From Agromyces italicus DSM 16388 (lineage in GTDB: Bacteria > Actinomycetota > Actinomycetes > Actinomycetales > Microbacteriaceae): a DNA stretch of 64,000 bases. The position numbers and the translations under genes are program-made. Where the stretch lies: NCBI RefSeq assembly GCF_000421545.1, contig NZ_ATXF01000007.1, positions 310,001-374,000 of the forward strand, given 5' to 3'. Below the pieces are notes generated by a model, which saw only the letters and a program-made list of their open reading frames with translations, did not search any database and had not been told where the DNA came from. Position 1 is the stretch's first letter. The number at the start of each line of letters is the position of its first letter. Positions 8,416 through 15,851 of this stretch are shown here, one piece after another.

Positions 8416-8479
8416 AGGACATCGCCGCGTTCGTAGGACGAGCTTGCGCGGAATCGTCCTCCGAACGCGGCGAAGTCCT
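8416..8479. repeat. Long intergenic palindrome, 26-bp arms
   Basis: The left arm 8416-8441 and right arm 8454-8479 are complementary at 24 of 26 positions around a 12-base loop. It lies between convergent genes (the 80-residue protein and mscL), so it may act as a two-way terminator. The length of the arms is unusual for that role, and no U-tract follows. Confidence 0.85.
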
Positions 8480-8569
8480 GCAAACGCTCAGCAGTCTCTG
8501 CAGAAGGCGCCGAGCTCGGCCGAACGCGACGCAGTCCGTCCGACGCTCAGCCGGTGACCCGGGGAGCGC

Positions 8570-8995
8570 CTACTGCTCGGTGTGGCGGCCCGAGCCGCCC
8601 GCAGCGGGCTGCTGGGCGAGCAGGTCGCGGATCTGCGCCAGCACGGTGAGCTCGGTCTCGGGCTCCTCTGGGTCGGGCTGCCCAGCCTTGCGCCGGGCCT
8701 CCGCGCGCTCCTTGAAGTGGTTCATCGGCATGACGAACACGAAATAGACGACGGCGGCGACGGCGAGGAACGAGATGATCGCGCCGAGCACAGCGCCATA
8801 CCTGAACGTCGCCTCGCCGATCGTGAAGCTCAGAGAATCGAGACTGTCGGCCTTGAAGAGCAGGCCGATCAACGGGTTGATGAGCCCCTCCACGATCGCC
8901 GTCACGACCGCCGTGAACGCCGCGCCGATGACGACCGCGACGGCGAGGTCGATGACGTTGCCCCGCATGATGAATTCCCTGAAGCCCGTGATCAC
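8570..8995 (-). CDS. mscL: Large-conductance mechanosensitive channel MscL
   Basis: The protein has 141 residues and starts at GTG 8993-8995 behind a strong ribosome site (GGAGGGGG). The opening ITGFREFIMRGNVIDLAVAV and the first transmembrane helix (AVVIGAAFTAVVTAIVEG) are diagnostic. A second helix (GAVLGAIISFLAVAAVVYFV) and a charged cytoplasmic tail follow. It forms a homopentameric membrane pore that opens under tension to release solutes in hypo-osmotic shock. It is downstream of, and co-directional with, the fmdB-like and cyclo-ligase genes, a common actinobacterial order. Confidence 0.97.
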   Translation of the reverse strand: MITGFREFIMRGNVIDLAVAVVIGAAFTAVVTAIVEGLINPLIGLLFKADSLDSLSFTIGEATFRYGAVLGAIISFLAVAAVVYFVFVMPMNHFKERAEARRKAGQPDPEEPETELTVLAQIRDLLAQQPAAGGSGRHTEQ

Positions 8996-9044
8996 GGCTT
9001 CCCCCTCCGGTCGCTGATCAGACGGGCACCACGCTAGCCGACCC

Positions 9045-9383
9045 TCACGACGATGCCGAAGCGCCCCCGCCGGTCGAGGAGGGCTTCGGCGAAGAAGAAG
9101 ACGAAGACGAAGACGAAGAAGACGACGAAGAAGACGACGAAGAAGACGACGACGAACTCGAAGACGACGAGGCATCCGACCCGCCCTTGGCGGAACCCGC
9201 GCCGCCGGCGCGCGAATCGGTGCGGTAGAAGCCCGAACCGTTGAACGTCACGCCGATCGTGTTGAAGAGCTTGCGCAGCTTGCCGCCGCAGACCTCGCAC
9301 ACGGTCAGCGTGTCGTCGGTGAACGCCTGGTGGATGTCGAAGGCGTTGTCGCACTCGGTGCAGCGGTAGGAATAGGTGGGCAT
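9045..9383 (-). CDS. FmdB-family zinc-ribbon protein with a poly-serine tail
   Basis: The first 60 of 112 residues are a standard FmdB/regulatory zinc ribbon: MPTYSYRCTECDNAFDIHQ, then CEVCGGKLRKLF, with two CxxC pairs to hold zinc. The family's function is not well defined. The tail is odd: residues 72-98 are 27 consecutive serines, followed by PKPSSTGGGASASS. The tract is encoded almost entirely by alternating TCG and TCT codons, with one AGT. It is likely co-transcribed with the cyclo-ligase gene (34-base gap). Confidence 0.92.
   Translation of the reverse strand: MPTYSYRCTECDNAFDIHQAFTDDTLTVCEVCGGKLRKLFNTIGVTFNGSGFYRTDSRAGGAGSAKGGSDASSSSSSSSSSSSSSSSSSSSSSSSSSSPKPSSTGGGASASS
9090..9170 (-). 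repeat. Serine-codon trinucleotide tract in the FmdB-like gene
   Basis: There are 27 serine codons in a row, nearly all TCG or TCT, giving a GAA/GAC-like run on the plus strand. Such tracts can change length by slippage in steps of three. Confidence 0.9.
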
Positions 9384-9417
9384 GCAACTCTCCGGTCGTG
9401 GAGACCGGCCGATCCGG

Positions 9418-9996
9418 TCAGAAGGCGATGATGCGGGTGGGGGTCACGACGCCGTTCACCGGCTGGTCGTGCACTTCGCGCGGCACGTGCTCGACGAACT
9501 CGCTGTCGAAGACCACGGCATACACCGGAGGACATTTTCCCATTGATCCGAGGGTCTTGTCGAAATAGCCCCGCCCCCAGCCCAGGCGCATGCCGCTCGC
9601 GTCGATCGCGGCCGCCGGGATCACGATGAGGTCGACGTCGTTGATCGCCATGGGGCCGAGGAGCTCGCCGACGGCCTCGGGCGTGCCGTGGAGGCCGATC
9701 GTCTCGCTCGCCTCCTCGCCGACGGTCCAGTCGAGCAGCCCGTCCTCCCGGGTGATCGGGAAGAGCACGCGGATGCCCCGGGCCTCGGCCCAGTTCACGA
9801 AGGGTCTCGTGTCGGGCTCGGACGGCATCGACAGGTAGCACGAGATCGACTCGGCGCCCGTCGAACCGATGAGTTCTTCGAGTCGCGAGGTGAAGCCCTC
9901 GGTCGCGATCTCGCGCTCGTGCGCCGGCATGTTCTGGCGCCGCTCGCGGAGCTCTGCGCGCAGGATGCGCTTCTGGACGTCCGGATCCTCGGGCAT
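9418..9996 (-). CDS. 5-formyltetrahydrofolate cyclo-ligase
   Basis: The 192-residue protein converts 5-formyl-THF to 5,10-methenyl-THF with ATP. The family signatures are the N-terminal KRILRAELRERRQNM, SYLSMPSEPDTRPF, and the C-terminal GMRLGWGRGYFDKTL. ATG 9994-9996 is preferred over the in-frame ATG nine bases upstream because a -10-like TAGGAT ends seven bases before it and would overlap the upstream one. It is divergent from galU with about 45 bases between them and heads the fmdB-mscL set. Confidence 0.95.
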   Translation of the reverse strand: MPEDPDVQKRILRAELRERRQNMPAHEREIATEGFTSRLEELIGSTGAESISCYLSMPSEPDTRPFVNWAEARGIRVLFPITREDGLLDWTVGEEASETIGLHGTPEAVGELLGPMAINDVDLIVIPAAAIDASGMRLGWGRGYFDKTLGSMGKCPPVYAVVFDSEFVEHVPREVHDQPVNGVVTPTRIIAF

Positions 9997-10003
9997 GGCA
10001 CAC

Positions 10004-10009
10004 ATCCTA
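10004..10009 (-). promoter_or_regulatory. Leaderless-type -10 before the cyclo-ligase gene
   Basis: TAGGAT on the minus strand is 7 bases from the ATG at 9996. It helps decide the start codon. Confidence 0.45.
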
Positions 10010-10028
10010 GGCCGGATGCCCGAACGGC

Positions 10029-10034
10029 TACGCT
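10029..10034 (+). promoter_or_regulatory. Leaderless-type -10 before galU
   Basis: TACGCT is 7 bases from the ATG at 10042, and no good ribosome site is present. Confidence 0.45.
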
Positions 10035-10041
10035 GGAGCCC

Positions 10042-10941
10042 ATGACACAACGGATCACGAAGGCGGTCATTCCTGCGGCCGGGCTCGGTACGCGGTTCCT
10101 TCCGGCGACGAAGGCGATGCCGAAGGAGATGCTGCCGGTGGTCGACAAGCCCGCGATCCAGTACGTGGTCGAGGAGGCTGTCGCGGCGGGCCTGACGGAT
10201 GTGTTGATGATCACGGGGCGCAACAAGAACGCGCTCGAGAATCATTTCGACCGGGTCGCGGAGCTGGAGGCGACCCTGGAGCGCAAGGGTGATACCGCGA
10301 AGCTCGAGAAGGTGAACGAGTCGACCGAGCTGGCCGACATGCACTACGTGCGTCAGGGTGACCCGCTCGGGCTCGGGCATGCGGTGCATCGGGCGCACAT
10401 GCATGTCGGTGATGAGCCGTTCGCGGTGCTGCTGGGTGATGACCTGATCGATGCCAGGGACGAGTTGCTGACGCGGATGCTGGACGAGCAGGTCAAGCGG
10501 GACGCGTCGATCGTGGCCCTGTTGGAGGTCGACCCGGATCAGATCCACCAGTACGGTGCGGCGGCGGTCGAGGTGACCGATGACCCCGATGTGGTGCGGA
10601 TCACGGGTCTGGTGGAGAAGCCGGCGAAGGAGGTCGCGCCGTCGAACTACGCGGTGATCGGCCGGTATGTGCTGAAGCCCGAGGTGTTCGACATCCTGGC
10701 CGAGACGCCGCCGGGCAAGGGCGGCGAGATCCAGTTGACCGATGCGTTGATGACGATGGCGGGCGATGTCGAGGGCACGGGCGGGGTGTACGGGGTCGTG
10801 TTCCGGGGTCGCCGGTACGACACGGGCGACAAGCTGGACTACATCAAGGCCGTGATCCAGCTCGCCGTCGATCGCGACGACCTCGGCGCAGAGCTGAAGG
10901 AATGGCTCCTCGGCTACACCGCCGCCCTCGACGCCGACTGA
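10042..10941 (+). CDS. galU: UTP-glucose-1-phosphate uridylyltransferase
   Basis: The 299-residue enzyme makes UDP-glucose from UTP and glucose-1-phosphate for glycan synthesis. The nucleotide-binding signature AAGLGTRFLPATKAMPKEML and VVDKPAIQYVVEEA are near the N-terminus; LLGDDLID and NYAVIGRYVL follow. Codon use differs from the neighbours: up to about 10850 third positions are often G or T (gtg, ttg, gat, ggt), then the last 90 bases return to the C-rich style of the region. The acetyltransferase gene starts one base after the stop. Confidence 0.97.
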   Translation: MTQRITKAVIPAAGLGTRFLPATKAMPKEMLPVVDKPAIQYVVEEAVAAGLTDVLMITGRNKNALENHFDRVAELEATLERKGDTAKLEKVNESTELADMHYVRQGDPLGLGHAVHRAHMHVGDEPFAVLLGDDLIDARDELLTRMLDEQVKRDASIVALLEVDPDQIHQYGAAAVEVTDDPDVVRITGLVEKPAKEVAPSNYAVIGRYVLKPEVFDILAETPPGKGGEIQLTDALMTMAGDVEGTGGVYGVVFRGRRYDTGDKLDYIKAVIQLAVDRDDLGAELKEWLLGYTAALDAD

Positions 10942-10942
10942 C

Positions 10943-11605
10943 ATGGCCGCGGTCGCCCTGCCCACGCTCCGTGACGGCGAGGTCACGCTCCGGCCGATCC
11001 GTGTCCGCGACGCGAAGGCGCTCGAGCGGGTGCTGCTGGCCAACCGGCGCTGGCTGCGCCAGTGGGAGGCGAGCTACCCGGGCGGCGGCTCGTTCGTCGA
11101 TGCGCGAGCGTCGATCCGCAATCTCCTCGCTCACGCGCGCAGCGGGCACGGGCTGCCGTTCGTGATCGAAGTCGACGGGCAGCTCGTCGGCCAGCTGAAC
11201 GTCTCGTCGATCAGCTACGGCTCGCTCTCCTCGGCGACGATCGGCTACTGGGTCTCCGAGGAGGTCGCAGGTCGCGGCATCACGCCCACGGCCGTCGCGC
11301 TCGCGACCGACTACTGCTTCGGGGTGCTGCGACTGCACCGCATGGAGATCTGCATACGCCCCGAGAACGGGCCCTCGCTGCGGGTGGTCGAGAAGCTCGG
11401 CTTCCGCTACGAAGGGCTGCGACGCCGATTCATCCACATCGACGGGCACTGGCGCGACCACTTCTCGTTCGCGCTCGTCGCCGAGGAGGTACCTCGCGGA
11501 GTGCTCCGGAGGTGGCGCGAGGGGCGGGCGCCGAGCGAAGCGGCGAGGGTCGCCGCAGCGGACCTGGCCGCGAGCCAGCGACCACTTCCCCTGACAGATC
11601 GCTGA
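10943..11605 (+). CDS. RimJ/RimL-type GNAT acetyltransferase
   Basis: The 220-residue GNAT protein resembles ribosomal-protein alanine N-acetyltransferases. Visible features are TLRPIRVRDAKALERVL at the N-terminus, GYWVSEEVAGRGITPTAVAL at the acetyl-CoA loop and a RPENGPSLRVVEKLGFRYEG end typical of RimJ. The substrate is not predictable beyond an N-terminal or small amine. It follows galU by one base, so the two are an operon. In many actinobacteria a gephyrin-like glp/moeA gene sits between them and is absent here. Confidence 0.88.
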   Translation: MAAVALPTLRDGEVTLRPIRVRDAKALERVLLANRRWLRQWEASYPGGGSFVDARASIRNLLAHARSGHGLPFVIEVDGQLVGQLNVSSISYGSLSSATIGYWVSEEVAGRGITPTAVALATDYCFGVLRLHRMEICIRPENGPSLRVVEKLGFRYEGLRRRFIHIDGHWRDHFSFALVAEEVPRGVLRRWREGRAPSEAARVAAADLAASQRPLPLTDR

Positions 11606-11645
11606 ACACGCCCGAGTCTGCTCGGGGCTGCGGCGCCCCGTGACT

Positions 11646-11651
11646 TAACGT
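11646..11651 (+). promoter_or_regulatory. Leaderless-type -10 before the SepX/GlpR-like gene
   Basis: TAACGT is 7 bases from the ATG at 11659. Confidence 0.4.
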
Positions 11652-11658
11652 TGTCGCC

Positions 11659-12660
11659 ATGGATGTGATCGGCGGGGGGGTCCTGGTGGCGGTGGCCGCC
11701 GCGCTGTGGATCGCGTACCTGCTGCCGAACTGGCTGCGCCGCCGGCAGTATCTCGCGACCGAACGGAACGCCGTCCGCCTCCAGCAGACGCTGCGCATCC
11801 TCGCCGAGACCGCCGAGACGCCCGAGCCGGTCGTCGTCGAGGCGACGGCCCGCGAGGTCGCGGCCCAGCAGCGCATCCTGCACGAGCACGAGGAGACCGC
11901 GAGGCTGGCGGCCGAGGCGGCCGAGCAGATCGCGATCGCCGAGCGGTGCGAAGCCGAAGAGGTCGCGGATGCCGCGCGCGCACGTGCCGGCGCGGCGCTG
12001 GCCGCACGCGCTCCCGTGACCGAACCCATCGCACTGCCGACGACTGCGCCCCATGTCTCGGCCCGCGCCGCGCGACTCGCGCTGCGCCGAAAGCGCGCCG
12101 CCTGCTCGCTGACGGCGTTCGCGGCCCTGCTCACCGTCATCGGCGGACTCGTGGCGGCCGCGTTCGGTGCGTCGCTGCTCATCGCCGGGGTCGCGGGCCT
12201 CGTGTTCCTCGCCGCCTTCGGCGGACTCGTGGCGCTCGCGCGGGTGCGCCCGCCCAGCCGGGCGTCGAGCGTGGCGCATCCGGTCCCGGCCGCGCAGGAG
12301 TTCGAGCCCATCGACCTCCCCGAGACGGCTGAGGAGCCTGTCGGCTGGACGCCGCAGCCGCTGCCCCGTCCGCTGCACCTCTCGCGCGGCACCATCGCCG
12401 CGACGGCGATGGCGTCGATTGAGGCCGCCGCCGAACTCAAGCGCGCCGAGTCGGAGGCCGCGGTGGCGCGGCGCGCCGAGCGGCTCGCGCCTGCGGTGCC
12501 GTCGATCACCCCCGCGGCATCCGCGGCGGCACCCGAGACGCGCCGGGCCGACCGGCCGTCGACGGCGAGCCCCTACGCGAGCATGGGCATCGTCGACGAC
12601 TCGCGCCCGGGCTTCGAAGACCTCGACGCGGTGCTCCGCCGTCGCCGGGCTGCGGGCTGA
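11659..12660 (+). CDS. SepX/GlpR-like divisome membrane protein
   Basis: The 333-residue protein begins with one transmembrane helix that ends in basic residues (ALWIAYLLPNWLRRRQY). This pattern and its place after galU and the RimJ gene match the family known as SepX in Streptomyces and GlpR in Corynebacterium, a membrane partner of the cell-division machinery. A coiled Ala/Glu-rich segment follows. Two more hydrophobic stretches (about residues 150-195, for example LIAGVAGLVFLAAFGGLVAL) and a Pro/Ala/Glu-rich cytoplasmic tail complete it. The family assignment rests on the N-terminal motif and synteny and is not proven. Confidence 0.7.
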   Translation: MDVIGGGVLVAVAAALWIAYLLPNWLRRRQYLATERNAVRLQQTLRILAETAETPEPVVVEATAREVAAQQRILHEHEETARLAAEAAEQIAIAERCEAEEVADAARARAGAALAARAPVTEPIALPTTAPHVSARAARLALRRKRAACSLTAFAALLTVIGGLVAAAFGASLLIAGVAGLVFLAAFGGLVALARVRPPSRASSVAHPVPAAQEFEPIDLPETAEEPVGWTPQPLPRPLHLSRGTIAATAMASIEAAAELKRAESEAAVARRAERLAPAVPSITPAASAAAPETRRADRPSTASPYASMGIVDDSRPGFEDLDAVLRRRRAAG

Positions 12661-12719
12661 CGACGCCGGGGCCGGTGGTCAGAACCACCCGCTGAAGGGT
12701 GATAGGCTCTTTCTCGCTC

Positions 12720-12795
12720 GGGCCCATGGCGCAGTTGGTAGCGCGTCTCGTTCGCAATGAGAAGGTCGGGGGTTCGAATCCCCCTGGGTCCACCA
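12720..12795 (+). tRNA. tRNA-Ala (anticodon CGC)
   Basis: The acceptor arm GGGCCCA pairs with TGGGTCC, the D-arm contains GCGCAGTTGGTAGCGC, the anticodon loop is TTCGCAA (CGC, reads GCG) and the T-arm is GGGGGTTCGAATCCCCC. The discriminator is A and the CCA end is encoded. A -10-like GATAGGCT lies just upstream and a terminator follows at 12820. Confidence 0.97.
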
Positions 12796-12819
12796 CTCGA
12801 GTCGACATCCGTCGCCATC

Positions 12820-12852
12820 AGAAAGCCCCCGGTCGCTGCCCGGGGGCTTTCT
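12820..12852 (+). terminator. Rho-independent terminator after tRNA-Ala
   Basis: AGAAAGCCCCCGG pairs perfectly with CCGGGGGCTTTCT around a short loop, giving a 13-bp stem whose 3' side ends in a T-containing run. Confidence 0.85.
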
Positions 12853-12973
12853 GCTTGCGTGGAGGCCGAACAAGTTCCCGACTTCCTCGTGATCCGCATG
12901 GGGAGTCCTCTCCATGTCGTCATCCGCGCCGCACCGCTTAGGCTGACCCAGGACGACACGGAAAGGGGCCGGG

Positions 12974-13306
12974 ATGAGCGACGGAGTGCAGATCCCGTAC
13001 GAGGTGCTCAACGAGCTCAACGGCTCGCTCAAGCAGATCATCGTCGAGTTCGATCAGGCCGGCGACCGCACCGGTGCGCTCGAGGGCGCGATCGGATCGC
13101 CGCTCGGCCGCAATGGACTCCGCGAGCAGGTCGATCGCTTCGAGGGCGCGTGGAACGACAAGCGCGAGACGCTCAAGCAGGACGTGCAGGAGCTACAGAA
13201 ACATGTCGACGAGGTCGGCCAGGCCTGGGTGAACTGGGACACGGAGGCCTCCGCCTCCCTCTCCGTCGACCAGGACGAGTCGAAGAACCTGCCGAAGGGG
13301 AACTGA
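12974..13306 (+). CDS. WXG100-like small helical protein
   Basis: The 110-residue protein is predicted to be almost all helix with no signal peptide. Two long amphipathic stretches are separated near residues 40-50 (GSPLGRNGLREQV), and a tryptophan sits in FEGAWNDKRETLKQ. This size and layout resemble ESAT-6/WXG100 proteins, but the exact WXG turn is missing, so this call is tentative. It is the first gene of a tight five-gene run, 2 bases before the next coding region, and could be a secreted partner or chaperone for it. Confidence 0.6.
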   Translation: MSDGVQIPYEVLNELNGSLKQIIVEFDQAGDRTGALEGAIGSPLGRNGLREQVDRFEGAWNDKRETLKQDVQELQKHVDEVGQAWVNWDTEASASLSVDQDESKNLPKGN

Positions 13307-13308
13307 CG

Positions 13309-14658
13309 ATGGACCGCTCACCGGGTGGGAACGAGATCCGCAAGATCGCCGGCGACGGCGCCGACATCGTCACTCGCGGCTCGCAGATGGAGTCCCTCGG
13401 CATGCAGATGCGCGAATCCGCGGCGATCCTCAGCGCGATCGTCTCGGGCGCCGAGGGCAAGGGCTATTCGATCGACAGCCTGAAGGAGACGGCCGGCCAG
13501 GTCCACGCCGATCTCGCGAAGGCCGGTGCCCGGTACGAGCCGAGCGGCAAGGTGCTCCGCGAGTACGGGCAGACGGTCGTCGACGTGAAGGACCGGCTCA
13601 ACGACATCGTCGACAACTGCGTCGAGCTCTGGAGCACGTACGAGGGTGCGCGCAGCTCCTTCAGCGACGCGAACGGCGAGACGCCGCCCGTCGACGAGAC
13701 GCCGGCCCAGGCGGAGGAACGCCGTCAGGGCGTCGCCGATCTGCGGGTCGCGCAGGACAACATCTACGACGAGTGGCTCGAAGAGGCCCGCCGCTACGAC
13801 GAGCCCTTCGACACGTGGAACGGCTCGTACGAGAACGCCGTCAACGGACTCGAGGACGCCAACGACCGCGGCGTCGAGGACAGCTTCTGGGATGACGCGC
13901 TGCCGGCGATCGAGGTGATCCTGAACATCCTCGCCGTTGCGGGAGTGATCCTCGCCGTCGTCGCGATCATCGTCGGCGGCCCGTTCGTGCTGCTGGCCGG
14001 CGCGATCGTCGGACTGCTCGCACTCGGCCTGACGATCTGGAAGGTGGCCGCCGGGCGCGGCGACGGCTGGGACATCTTCTTCGCGGGCCTCGCCGTGGTG
14101 CCGTTCGGGCGCCTGGCGAAGCTCGGCACGCTGTTCCGGGGCGCCGGCACCTGGGGCTCGAGAGGGCTCAGCTTCGCGAAGGGGTTCGGCTCTGACCTCG
14201 TCGGGCTCACCGCCTTCCGCGAGTTGCGCGCCCTGCGCGGATTCTCGACCTTCCTCCGCGGCCCCGTGACGAACTCGGCGGGCAACCTCACGCAGAGTCA
14301 GGGCATCATCAACCAGATCCGCTCATTCGGCGATGTCGTCGACGGAATCTCCTACACCGGTCCGGCCGGGTGGCTCGCGCGCGTCACGGGCGGCTCGGGC
14401 GGACCGATCTCCGCGGCGCTCTCCGACGCGTTCGCCGCCTCGGGCCCGGCGGTGACGAACCGCGTCAACCAGGCCCTGGCCGGCACCGTGCTCGACGGCA
14501 GCCAGCTCGCGTCGAGCGGGGTCGACACCGTCGCGAACATCATCGACAGCATCGCGAAGCCCGGATTCGGTGCGTACCGCGACGGTTCGGACTTCTTCGA
14601 GGGCCTCGCCGGCGACGCCTCGGCCGACCGCTGGGCCACATCGCTCGCTCGCTCGTGA
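13309..14658 (+). CDS. Large WXG/LXG-like protein with central transmembrane hairpin
   Basis: The 449-residue protein has an N-terminal helical domain of about 195 residues with heptad-like spacing, reminiscent of the WXG100 superfamily. Two transmembrane segments follow (about 203-222 VILNILAVAGVILAVVAIIV and 224-245), then a Gly/Ser/Ala-rich C-terminal region. No enzyme motif is visible. Type VII effectors and their relatives share the helical-N-terminus-then-membrane design, but no known toxin domain can be named. It starts two bases after the WXG-like gene. Confidence 0.65.
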   Translation: MDRSPGGNEIRKIAGDGADIVTRGSQMESLGMQMRESAAILSAIVSGAEGKGYSIDSLKETAGQVHADLAKAGARYEPSGKVLREYGQTVVDVKDRLNDIVDNCVELWSTYEGARSSFSDANGETPPVDETPAQAEERRQGVADLRVAQDNIYDEWLEEARRYDEPFDTWNGSYENAVNGLEDANDRGVEDSFWDDALPAIEVILNILAVAGVILAVVAIIVGGPFVLLAGAIVGLLALGLTIWKVAAGRGDGWDIFFAGLAVVPFGRLAKLGTLFRGAGTWGSRGLSFAKGFGSDLVGLTAFRELRALRGFSTFLRGPVTNSAGNLTQSQGIINQIRSFGDVVDGISYTGPAGWLARVTGGSGGPISAALSDAFAASGPAVTNRVNQALAGTVLDGSQLASSGVDTVANIIDSIAKPGFGAYRDGSDFFEGLAGDASADRWATSLARS

Positions 14659-14681
14659 GCGGGAGCCCGCGACCGGCTCCC

Positions 14682-14687
14682 TATGCT
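14682..14687 (+). promoter_or_regulatory. Leaderless-type -10 before the 188-residue gene
   Basis: TATGCT lies 6 bases from the GTG at 14694, so this gene could be transcribed separately from the two before it. Confidence 0.35.
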
Positions 14688-14693
14688 GGGAGC

Positions 14694-15260
14694 GTGCTGA
14701 CCTACTCGCTCGACTACGAAAGCAAGTGGTGGCTTCCGGTGCCCACCGCGTTCCCGACCGAGTCGGGTGAGCGGCTGGAGGAGTGGGCCCACCGCATCGC
14801 GTCGTCCGCGAACGTCGCCGCGCCGTGGAACGAGCCGCCGTGGTCGGCGCAGTTGCCCGAACTCCTCGCCGCGCAGCAGGGCGGTCTCGACGCCGAGCGA
14901 TCGGGCGCCCTCTGGTACTGCCCCTACGGGCTGCCTGCGGTGGGCGTCGTGCAGCTCTTCATCGCGGAGCGCGACGATGACGACGACGTCGATCTCGCGG
15001 CAGAACTGGGGCCGCTGCCGAGCACGGTCGCGGTGCGCCCGACCGAGGTGCGCTCCGCCGGGCTGGGTGCCGGCATCGGGTACTCCCGCATCCTGGCCGA
15101 CGACGCGGGCGAGGCGACCGTCGCCGAGCTCGGCTACCTCTTCGCACCCTCCGGCGCGCGCGTCGTCGTGCTCGCCCGAAGCGCCGACCCGCAGATGATC
15201 GGGCTCATGGCGCCCGAACTGTGGGCGCTCGTCGATTCGCTCCGACTGGAGCGCGCATGA
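14694..15260 (+). CDS. Hypothetical soluble protein in the WXG-like cluster
   Basis: This 188-residue protein was not recognised. It begins LTYSLDYESKWWLPVPTAFP, has an acidic patch (RDDDDDVDLAAELG) and ends DSLRLERA. No signal peptide or membrane segment is visible. Its stop overlaps the next ATG (ATGA), and the next protein has a similar size and tone, so the two may be paired subunits or immunity-like proteins for the 449-residue protein. That role is inferred from position only. Confidence 0.6.
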   Translation: MLTYSLDYESKWWLPVPTAFPTESGERLEEWAHRIASSANVAAPWNEPPWSAQLPELLAAQQGGLDAERSGALWYCPYGLPAVGVVQLFIAERDDDDDVDLAAELGPLPSTVAVRPTEVRSAGLGAGIGYSRILADDAGEATVAELGYLFAPSGARVVVLARSADPQMIGLMAPELWALVDSLRLERA

Positions 15261-15847
15261 TCGCGGCCACGGCGGTGCCATCGTTCCGGATGCTGTTTCC
15301 GCCGGGCTGGGTGCGCCACGACCTGTCGACCCAGTCGGAGGCGGAGCTGCTCACGGCGATGCGGGCGAAGCTGCGCCCCTACGGCCGCCCCGACCTCGAG
15401 TTCCAGCTCGCCGCGGCCGTGAAGTCGTCCTTCCGAGGGTTGCGCGACCGTCAGGGCATTGCCGTCTACCTGCCGAGCGGTGACGAAGGGGCAGCACTCG
15501 CGCCGATGTCGATCACGGCGACCAGGCTCGTCGAACCGGGCGGCGGTCCGCTCGACGCGCGGGTGAGCGAGCTGTTCTCGACTCGTGGCGCGGCGTTTCT
15601 CGGCGACGACCGGATGATCGTGCGATGGACCCGAACGGTGAGCGGACTGGCGGGCGCCGAGGAGGCCGTCGACGAGCAGGTCAACTACCTCATCCCGGTG
15701 CCGGGGTCGAACCGCACGTCCGCGGTCCTCCTCTCGACGTCGATCGTCCGGCCGGCCGACGAACCCGTCGATGCCGATCTGCTCGACTCCTGCGTCGCAC
15801 TGAGCGACGCGATCGTCAGCACCTTCGCCTGGGCTCCGAACGGGTGA
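15257..15847 (+). CDS. Hypothetical soluble protein in the WXG-like cluster
   Basis: This 196-residue protein was not recognised. It contains FRMLFPPGWVRHDLSTQSEA at the N-terminus, an opening also seen in small actinobacterial proteins of the EspG/Mog1-like type (a weak impression), and DDRMIVRWTRTVSG in the middle. It is soluble. It overlaps the gene before it by four bases and ends 4 bases before the next start, so the run is an operon. Confidence 0.6.
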   Translation: MIAATAVPSFRMLFPPGWVRHDLSTQSEAELLTAMRAKLRPYGRPDLEFQLAAAVKSSFRGLRDRQGIAVYLPSGDEGAALAPMSITATRLVEPGGGPLDARVSELFSTRGAAFLGDDRMIVRWTRTVSGLAGAEEAVDEQVNYLIPVPGSNRTSAVLLSTSIVRPADEPVDADLLDSCVALSDAIVSTFAWAPNG

Positions 15848-15851
15848 GGCC

